NCBI GenBank assembly: GCA_964396385.1
Contig: CAYNFH010000239.1
Location: 1-9,450 of the forward strand
DNA: 9,450 nucleotides
Reading direction: 5' to 3'
Source: CAYNFH01 sp964396385
GTDB lineage: Bacteria > Armatimonadota > Chthonomonadetes > Chthonomonadales > CAJBBX01
Part shown: one piece after another, positions 1-4,321 of the stretch
How the letters are laid out: every line of letters begins with the position of its first letter
Numbering within the stretch: position 1 is the first letter of the stretch
The notes under the pieces: model-generated
What the model was told of the DNA's origin: nothing
The model's input: only the letters and a program-made list of their open reading frames with translations
Databases searched by the model: none
Program-made: the position numbers and the translations under genes

Positions 1-72
1 ATGTACCACGCCGACCGCGTCTACGGCCCCTACACCCGGCGCCGCAGACTCGCTCTCGCCCACGCCCCATGA
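1..72 (+). CDS. Possible 3' end of a plus-strand gene (partial)
   Basis: The frame starting at base 1 is open for 23 codons and stops at TGA (70-72). It reads MYHADRVYGPYTRRRRLALA and then three more residues. Nearly every codon ends in G or C (about 20 of 23), as in the real genes of this window, so it may be the tail of a gene entering from the left; the ATG at base 1 need not be its start. The visible residues are basic and contain no motif I can assign to a family. If real, it converges on the minus-strand genes, which would make the 73-1071 stretch a region between convergent units. Short open frames are cheap in GC-rich DNA, so this is a weak call. Confidence 0.3.
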   Translation: MYHADRVYGPYTRRRRLALAHAP

Positions 73-158
73 TCCATCTGTCCGGGCTGGGTCGCGCCCC
101 CGCGCGGCCAATCTCTCTCCGCGCGCCAGAGCCCCGGAATCTCATGGGAGTCCCGCTT

Positions 159-186
159 CGCTCGAGCGCTTCCCCTCAGAGGGGGA
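159..186. other. Two adjacent short inverted repeats
   Basis: CGCTCGAGCG (159-168) is a perfect 10-base palindrome. It is followed directly by TCCCCTC (171-177) facing GAGGGGGA (179-186), a stem with one extra G and almost no loop. They lie about 90 bases after the possible plus-strand gene end at 72 and could help end its transcript. There is no T-run, so a classical intrinsic terminator is not supported. Confidence 0.25.
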
Positions 187-218
187 CGGGGCGTGATCTG
201 GCGCCGCCGCGCCAACTT

Positions 219-233
219 TGAGACAATGTCTCA
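219..233. promoter_or_regulatory. 15-base perfect palindrome TGAGACAATGTCTCA
   Basis: TGAGACA (219-225) and TGTCTCA (227-233) are perfect inverted 7-base arms around a single A. The site is AT-richer than its surroundings and the flanking bases do not extend the symmetry. That geometry suits a binding site for a dimeric regulator, or a remnant of a mobile-element end. No gene start lies just downstream on either strand, so its role is unknown. Confidence 0.3.
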
Positions 234-291
234 CTCCGGCTCGCCCTCTCCTGTTAGTGGGAAGAAAGAGAAGGGCTTGAAGGTCTCCGGC

Positions 292-430
292 TTACCAGCC
301 GCCGATACACGGACCAGACGCGGTCGTAGACGCCCTGGGTCTGGGCGGCGATGCGGTCCCAGTGGTAGAGGTCGCGCACGCGCAGGGCGGCGTTTCGGCC
401 ATCCGGCGGGCATGGCCGGCGCCGCGTGAG
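292..430 (-). pseudogene. Remnant copy of the glycosyltransferase C-terminus
   Basis: Read on the minus strand, this stretch aligns with the end of the intact glycosyltransferase at about 1072-1210, some 780 bases away. Conserved pieces are GHARRMAE (intact: GHARWMAD), NAALRVRDLYHWDRIAAQTQ (intact has N for H), VYDRVWS, and a final GGW plus TAA. A one-base deletion after the ATGGC of GHARRMA (near 393-396) shifts the frame, and a deletion of about five bases near 303-310 restores it before the stop, so the piece is not translatable as homologous protein. Most differences are at third codon positions, which suggests the source was a functional diverged paralogue rather than a recent copy of the neighbour. 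Similarity fades upstream of about 430, and no other part of the gene is visible. Confidence 0.75.
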
Positions 431-766
431 TGGGCCGGGGACGCGCTAAACAGGCTCATACGGGAGGCTACTCGGCGGCCGGATCCATCATCGACGGAAG
501 CAGCGTGCCGACACGTTTCGAGTCTTGCGGATGCCCGCACGGTGCCGCGGGGGGCGCGCCGCTCGCTCGGGAGCGATGAGGATGGGAAGATCTCCGACTT
601 CCGTCTTCCGGGAGCTGCGGGAGGGGTGTGGTGTGGGCCGGTTCCGAATCGGGAGCCGAGAAGGCGCAGGCTCCCGCCGGCCCCGGCAGCGTGAGGCGGC
701 GCCCGGCCTACCAAGCTGCCGCACCGTTTCTTACCCTCCGGGCGACGGAGGCTCACGCGAGAGGCA

Positions 767-1035
767 TTCCCCACGTTGCGGGCCGCATTCCGGATCAGAG
801 GAGTCCGCATCGCCGCCGTGTGGGGACGACCGGGGCGCAGCGCTTTCTCGGGAGTAGCTCGGCTCCCCGGCCGCTCGGACCAGTGGCGCGGCCAGGCACC
901 CGCCTCGCGCTCCCAGTGGAAGCAAGAGAGGGCGCCTATCGATGCTATCTGCGCACTGTTAGAGAGGCGGGCCGGGACGGCGCCCGGCCCCAACAGCGGT
1001 AGCGGCAGATCGAGTCTGAGCCACAACGTGGGGAA
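767..1035. repeat. 12-base inverted repeat, arms 257 bases apart start to start
   Basis: TTCCCCACGTTG (767-778) recurs as its reverse complement CAACGTGGGGAA (1024-1035). Just outside both arms lies CGCGAGA (in plus orientation on the left, on the minus strand on the right), so similarity extends imperfectly beyond the arms. They may be the ends of a small non-autonomous element or two dispersed copies of a repeat. There is no obvious target duplication and no coding content between them. Confidence 0.3.
969..990. other. GC-rich hairpin, 8-base-pair perfect stem
   Basis: GGGCCGGG (969-976) pairs with CCCGGCCC (983-990) across a six-base loop. It lies about 80-100 bases beyond the glycosyltransferase stop on the minus strand. 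No T-run follows on either strand, so it may help end or protect the transcript but is not a textbook terminator. Confidence 0.3.
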
Positions 1036-1049
1036 GCGAGGAGGGTCTC

Positions 1050-1071
1050 GCGGGGGGAGGCGGGCCCCCGC
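1050..1071 (-). terminator. Hairpin abutting the glycosyltransferase stop codon
   Basis: GCGGGGG (1050-1056) and CCCCCGC (1065-1071) form a perfect 7-base-pair stem with an 8-base loop, beginning at the base right after the glycosyltransferase TAA (minus strand, 1074-1072). The position suits a transcript 3' end. The missing U-run makes intrinsic termination uncertain; it may instead be a Rho-dependent or 3'-protective structure. Confidence 0.35.
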
Positions 1072-2298
1072 TTACCAGCCGCTGGTGCGGTATTCGGACC
1101 AGACGCGGTCGTAGACGGCCTGGGTCTGAGCGGCGATGCGGTCCCAGTTGTAGAGGTCCCGGACGCGGAGGGCGGCGTTGTCCGCCATCCAGCGGGCGTG
1201 GCCGGGATCGCGCAAGACGCGGGTGATGCCCCACGCCAGGCTGTCCGCGTTGTTGGCCCAGGTGACGGTGCCCGTGATGTCGTGCTCCACCACCTCCTTC
1301 AGCCCGCCCGCGTCGGAGACTACTACCGGCACGCCGGCCGCCATGGCCTCCAGCGCCACGATGCCGAACGGCTCGTACAGGCTCGGGTAGCAGGCCACGT
1401 CGATCACCTTGTAGAGCCGCAGCAGGTCGTCGTCCGGGATGAAGCCGGTGAAGTAGACGTAGTCCGAGATGCCCAGGTCGTGCGCGAGGCGGACCAGGTG
1501 GTCGCGGTACCCGCCGCCGGCGATGACCAGCTTAGCGGCGCCGTACTGGGCGCGCACCCGGGGCAGCGCCTCCAGCAGGACGTGTACGCCCTTCTCGCGC
1601 ACCATGCGGCCCACGAAGAAGAGGATCTTCTCATGCGGGAGGGCGAAGCGAGACCTGAACGCGGCGGCCTCTTCCGGGCTGAAGTGGAAGTCCAGCTTCT
1701 GCGCGCGGACGCCGTTGGCAATGACGTCTATCTTGTCCCACGGCACGCCTAGGGCGTACTCCACCTCGCCCTTCATGAACCAGGAGCAGACGATCACCCG
1801 CCACGCCTCGTAGGCCAGGGCCCACTCGATGGAGTGGATGTACCGCTGGCCGTCCGTATGGATGCCCTGGTTGCGGCCGAACTCCGTGGCGTGGATGGTG
1901 GCGACCAGCGGGACGCGGAACGGATGCTTGAGGTCGTTGGCGCTGAAGCAGGCGAGCCAGTCGTGCGCGTGGAGGACCACGCCGTGCTTGGGCGCGCGCC
2001 GCTTGAGGGGCGTTTTGCCGGCCGTCCACTGCTCCAGCAGGCCCCGGGCCCTATCGCGCATAGCGGCGTTGAGCTGGTGGACCCAGTGGAAGAAGTTGTC
2101 GGTGGGCTGGTAGGGAGCGACGCGGTGGATCTGGACGCCGCCGTACTCCTCCTCCGCGGGCGCGCCGGGGAACTCGCACGTGACGACGTGGACCTCCTCG
2201 CCACGGGCGGCGAGGGCCCAGGCGAGCTCCTCCACGTGCCGGGCGATGCCGCCGACGATCTTGGGAGGGTACTCCCAGGAGAGCATGAGGATACGCAT
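1072..2298 (-). CDS. GT4-family glycosyltransferase, glycogen-synthase-like
   Basis: This 408-residue protein has the two-Rossmann GT-B fold of retaining GT4/GT5 glycosyltransferases, which move a sugar from a nucleotide-sugar to an acceptor. The N-terminal domain opens with MRILMLSWEYPPKIVGGIAR, which carries the Gly-Gly donor-binding loop (16-17). It also has HAHDW (110-114) and ATIHATEFGRNQG (133-145), as in glycogen/starch-synthase-like members. The C-terminal domain starts near ANGV (194-197), followed by FVGRMVREKGVHVLL (228-242) and the E-x7-E signature EPFGIVALE (309-317). There is no signal peptide or membrane helix, so it should be cytoplasmic. Donor and acceptor cannot be read from sequence; glycogen-like glucan or surface polysaccharide synthesis are the main options. 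The ATG start fits family N-termini but lacks a clear Shine-Dalgarno sequence. It follows the thiolase after a 123-base repeat-filled gap, so it may be read-through or have its own promoter. A broken copy of its 3' end lies at 292-430. Confidence 0.9.
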   Translation of the reverse strand: MRILMLSWEYPPKIVGGIARHVEELAWALAARGEEVHVVTCEFPGAPAEEEYGGVQIHRVAPYQPTDNFFHWVHQLNAAMRDRARGLLEQWTAGKTPLKRRAPKHGVVLHAHDWLACFSANDLKHPFRVPLVATIHATEFGRNQGIHTDGQRYIHSIEWALAYEAWRVIVCSWFMKGEVEYALGVPWDKIDVIANGVRAQKLDFHFSPEEAAAFRSRFALPHEKILFFVGRMVREKGVHVLLEALPRVRAQYGAAKLVIAGGGYRDHLVRLAHDLGISDYVYFTGFIPDDDLLRLYKVIDVACYPSLYEPFGIVALEAMAAGVPVVVSDAGGLKEVVEHDITGTVTWANNADSLAWGITRVLRDPGHARWMADNAALRVRDLYNWDRIAAQTQAVYDRVWSEYRTSGW

Positions 2299-2330
2299 GG
2301 TGGTGAGTAGTCAGAGCCTCGGGGAACACC

Positions 2331-2400
2331 CCTCCCCAACCCTCCCCTTCGTAAGGGGAGGGAGTTCCCCCTCCTTACGAAGGAGGGGGCCAGGGGGAGG
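2331..2400. repeat. Composite palindromic repeat: two hairpins within short outer arms
   Basis: Two near-twin hairpins sit side by side. CCCTCCCCTT (2340-2349) pairs with AAGGGGAGGG (2353-2362) around loop CGT, and CCCCCTCCTT (2367-2376) pairs with AAGGAGGGGG (2380-2389) around loop ACG. Outer arms CCTCCCC (2331-2337) and GGGGAGG (2394-2400) make the whole unit roughly palindromic. This resembles the dispersed REP-like intergenic palindromes of many GC-rich genomes. It fills most of the gap between thiolase and glycosyltransferase and could stabilise or attenuate the message there. It lacks a U-run for intrinsic termination. Confidence 0.7.
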
Positions 2401-2421
2401 TTCTAATAGCCAGAGAGGGCG

Positions 2422-3600
2422 TCAGACCCTCTCGAACAGGCCGGCGGCGCCCATGCCCAGGGCGGCGCACATGGTCACCAGGCCGTAGCGGGCGTTGCGG
2501 CGCTCCATCTCATGTGCCAGCGTCACTGTCTGCCGCGCGCCGGTGCAGCCGAGCGGGTGGCCCAGCGCGATGGCCCCTCCGTTCACGTTCATACGCTGCG
2601 CAGGCAGCGGAAACTCCTTGAGGGAGCAGAGCGTCTGCGCCGCGAAGGCCTCGTTGAACTCGATAAGGTCCAGCTCCTCCGGCGCGAGCTTTACCTGCTT
2701 CAGCAGTTTCGGGATGGCGAAGGCGGGACCGATGCCGAAGTTCTCCGGCTCCACGGCCGCCACCGCGTAGCCCACAAACCGGAGCAGCGGCTTGATCCCG
2801 AGCGCCTCTGCCCGCTCCGCGCTCATGAGCACCACGGCCGCCGCCCCGTCGCTCCGCTGTGAGGCGTTGCCGGCGGTGATAATGCCGTCCTCCCGGAACG
2901 CCGGCTTGAGCTTCGCCAGCCCTTCCGGAGAGGTGTCCGGGCGCGGGCCTTCGTCCCGGCCGAAGACCAGGTCGCGCCGCACCGGACGGCCCGCTTCGTC
3001 CACATCCTGGACCCGAGCGCAGACCGGGACTATCTCCTGGTCGAACCGGCCCTCCGCCTGCGCGGCGAGCGCCTTGCGGTGGCTCTCCACAGAGAACGCG
3101 TCGGAATCCTCGCGCCCGATGCCGTACCTCTTGGCGAGCTGCTCCACGCAGAGGCCCATGGAGAGGTAGGTGTCCGGGTGGGTCTCCAGCAGGTGCGGGT
3201 TGGGGCGCGTGGTCTGCCCCATAAAGTTGACCATGCTCATGCTCTCGGTGCCGCCGGCCACCACCACCTCCGCGCCGCCGCAGGCGATGCGCTGCGCGCC
3301 GATCGCGATAGCCTCCAGGCCGGAGGCGCAGAAGCGGTTCACCGTGGCGCCCGGCACGGTCATGGGCAGTCCCGCCCGCAGCGCAGCGATGCGAGCCACG
3401 TTGAGCCCCTGCTCCAGCTCCGGCTGGGCGCAGCCGAGGATGACGTCCTCTATCTCGCCCGGCTCCACGCCGGCGCGCTCGATGGCGGCGCGGATCGCCT
3501 CCGCCGCCAGGTCGTCCGGCCGCGTGTTGCGCAGCGTGCCCTTCGGCGACTTCCCAATCGCGGTGCGCGCCGCGCTCACTATGACTGCGTCTCGAATCAT
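2422..3600 (-). CDS. Acetyl-CoA C-acyltransferase (FadA-like thiolase)
   Basis: A 392-residue thiolase of normal family length. It catalyses CoA-dependent cleavage of 3-ketoacyl-CoA to acetyl-CoA and a shortened acyl-CoA, or the reverse condensation. The nucleophilic Cys is C91 in VNRFCASGLEAI. The other active-site motifs are NEAFA, GGAIALGHPLGCTGAR (H348) and MCAALGMG (C378, the acid/base Cys). The FadA-type C-terminus (CxxLGxG and a final FERV) favours a beta-oxidation 3-ketoacyl-CoA thiolase over a short-chain acetoacetyl-CoA thiolase, but chain-length preference is not certain. No fadB-like partner is visible in the window. The ATG overlaps the TGA of the PIN toxin gene in an ATGA, so translation is probably coupled to the toxin gene; no strong separate ribosome site is evident. 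Cytoplasmic, with no targeting signal. Confidence 0.93.
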   Translation of the reverse strand: MIRDAVIVSAARTAIGKSPKGTLRNTRPDDLAAEAIRAAIERAGVEPGEIEDVILGCAQPELEQGLNVARIAALRAGLPMTVPGATVNRFCASGLEAIAIGAQRIACGGAEVVVAGGTESMSMVNFMGQTTRPNPHLLETHPDTYLSMGLCVEQLAKRYGIGREDSDAFSVESHRKALAAQAEGRFDQEIVPVCARVQDVDEAGRPVRRDLVFGRDEGPRPDTSPEGLAKLKPAFREDGIITAGNASQRSDGAAAVVLMSAERAEALGIKPLLRFVGYAVAAVEPENFGIGPAFAIPKLLKQVKLAPEELDLIEFNEAFAAQTLCSLKEFPLPAQRMNVNGGAIALGHPLGCTGARQTVTLAHEMERRNARYGLVTMCAALGMGAAGLFERV

Positions 3601-4100
3601 CTGTTCATCCGTCTTTCGTTGCGTCTAACCAGTGCAACAGCATCTTCAATCAGGGTTGCGCGGACGTGCATCTGTCCCTTGACGGGCAGGTCGCGCAACG
3701 CGGCTATTGCACTACCTGCAGGTACTCGAGCCGACGCGTGGGCAGACACAATCAAGCCTACTGAGCCGATGACGGGCAATCCGAGCACGTCGCAGGCGTG
3801 ACGGGCCGCTCGCTCATCGCACAGTACCTGAACATCGCTCCTCCGGCTGCGCCGCACCGCAAGAGTCAGACAGGCGCGTTCTCCTCGATCGAGCCGAAAT
3901 GCCCGGAGTGCTGCCGGCTGGCTTCCCGGCACTCCCACGCGGCGCAACTGTGGGTACGCTAGCGCTGCAGGCTCGCGCTTCCCGACTTCTGTCCATACTG
4001 CAACGGGCACTAACACCGCGGTCGTAGGCATGGCCCATACGGTTGCTCCAACCCAGTGGAGGTGCAGGAGAGGGCCGGCATCAGCAATGACAGCCGTCAA
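3597..4100 (-). CDS. PIN-domain toxin, DUF3368/VapC-like
   Basis: A 167-residue PIN-domain protein, the fold of VapC-type toxin ribonucleases that cut RNA using metal ions held by clustered acidic residues. All four expected acidic positions are present: D7 in VIADAGPLLHL, E38 in VWTEVGKRE, E74 in LDRGERACLTLA and D95 in VLCDERAARHA. The DxGE block and the following DVLGLPVIGSVGLIV match the DUF3368 subgroup. The catalytic set is intact, so the toxin is probably active or was recently. Its start is TTG (4100-4098), overlapping the antitoxin TGA as TTGA. No upstream ATG or GTG fits, and the first PIN strand begins at residue 4, so the start is well placed. Its stop overlaps the thiolase ATG. 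The target RNA cannot be predicted. Confidence 0.85.
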   Translation of the reverse strand: MTAVIADAGPLLHLHWVGATVWAMPTTAVLVPVAVWTEVGKREPAALAYPQLRRVGVPGSQPAALRAFRLDRGERACLTLAVRRSRRSDVQVLCDERAARHACDVLGLPVIGSVGLIVSAHASARVPAGSAIAALRDLPVKGQMHVRATLIEDAVALVRRNERRMNR

Positions 4101-4294
4101 CGGTTCACAAATCGCTCCGCGGCCTCAAGCTCCCGGCGCATTTCCTCCTCCGTCCAGGGCTCGTCCTCAAGCGGCGGTTTCAGCAGCGGTATCTCCTCGT
4201 CCCAGATGACCTGTACCTCGGTCCCGTCCGGCACTCTTAGATCTTCCGGCAGGCGAATCACGCCGTTCTCTACCCTGGCGACTACCTGATTCAT
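4097..4294 (-). CDS. AF2212/DUF104-like antitoxin
   Basis: A 65-residue protein whose N-terminus, MNQVVARVENGVIRLPEDL, followed by VPDGTEVQVIW, has the pattern of the small beta-barrel AF2212-like (DUF104) antitoxins: a short strand, ENGVIRLPE, and a PDGT turn. The rest is acidic, with WTEEEMRRELEAAERF probably helical, suited to binding and blocking the toxin. It lies directly upstream of the PIN toxin with a 4-base overlap, the usual antitoxin-first order. I place the start at the ATG 4294-4292 because GGAGGA lies six bases upstream; an in-frame start seven codons earlier lacks such a site and adds non-family residues. It begins 27 bases after the ppc stop. AbrB-type VapB is an alternative family. 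Autoregulation is typical of such antitoxins, but no operator is evident in the short gap. Confidence 0.75.
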   Translation of the reverse strand: MNQVVARVENGVIRLPEDLRVPDGTEVQVIWDEEIPLLKPPLEDEPWTEEEMRRELEAAERFVNR

Positions 4295-4300
4295 TGTGGT

Positions 4301-4306
4301 TCCTCC
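4301..4306 (-). promoter_or_regulatory. Strong Shine-Dalgarno of the antitoxin gene
   Basis: GGAGGA on the minus strand, with six bases (ACCACA) to the ATG at 4294. It decides the antitoxin start and is the best ribosome site in the window. The toxin relies on TTG and coupling, so this arrangement would favour antitoxin excess. Confidence 0.75.
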
Positions 4307-4321
4307 AGATTCCATTATCCC

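Larger units (their letters stand above)
431..1071. other. Non-coding stretch with GC-rich inverted repeats
   Basis: No frame here gives a protein I can recognise. The open frames on both strands are arginine/proline/glycine-rich and look like artefacts of high GC. Structures present include a 7-base-pair hairpin at 639-658, an 8-base-pair hairpin at 969-990, a distant 12-base inverted repeat (767-778 with 1024-1035) and a hairpin abutting the glycosyltransferase stop (1050-1071). I see no tRNA, rRNA, CRISPR array or transposase. With the pseudogene next door, it may be decayed former coding DNA or a repeat-rich spacer between convergent units. Confidence 0.6.

Noticed and set aside
639..658. 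tRNA T-arm-like hairpin (CGGTTCC, loop GAATCG, GGAGCCG)
   Set aside because: The stem is 7 base pairs including a G-T pair. There is no matching acceptor stem, anticodon arm or CCA nearby on either strand, so it is just a hairpin.
292..1026. Minus-strand open frame of 244 codons across the left non-coding stretch
   Set aside because: Arg/Pro/Ser-rich low-information sequence. Only its last ~45 codons have a known relationship, and that is to a different frame over most of their length (the glycosyltransferase remnant).
2425..2475. Odd Leu in the thiolase C-terminal motif (CAALGMG instead of CxGGGxG)
   Set aside because: FadA-type thiolases also carry Leu at this place (CIGLGQG in E. coli FadA), so this is a subfamily trait rather than a defect.
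4295..4315. Earlier in-frame start for the antitoxin at 4315
   Set aside because: It adds seven residues (MESGGTT) without family similarity, lacks a ribosome site, and would bury the GGAGGA that perfectly serves the ATG at 4294.
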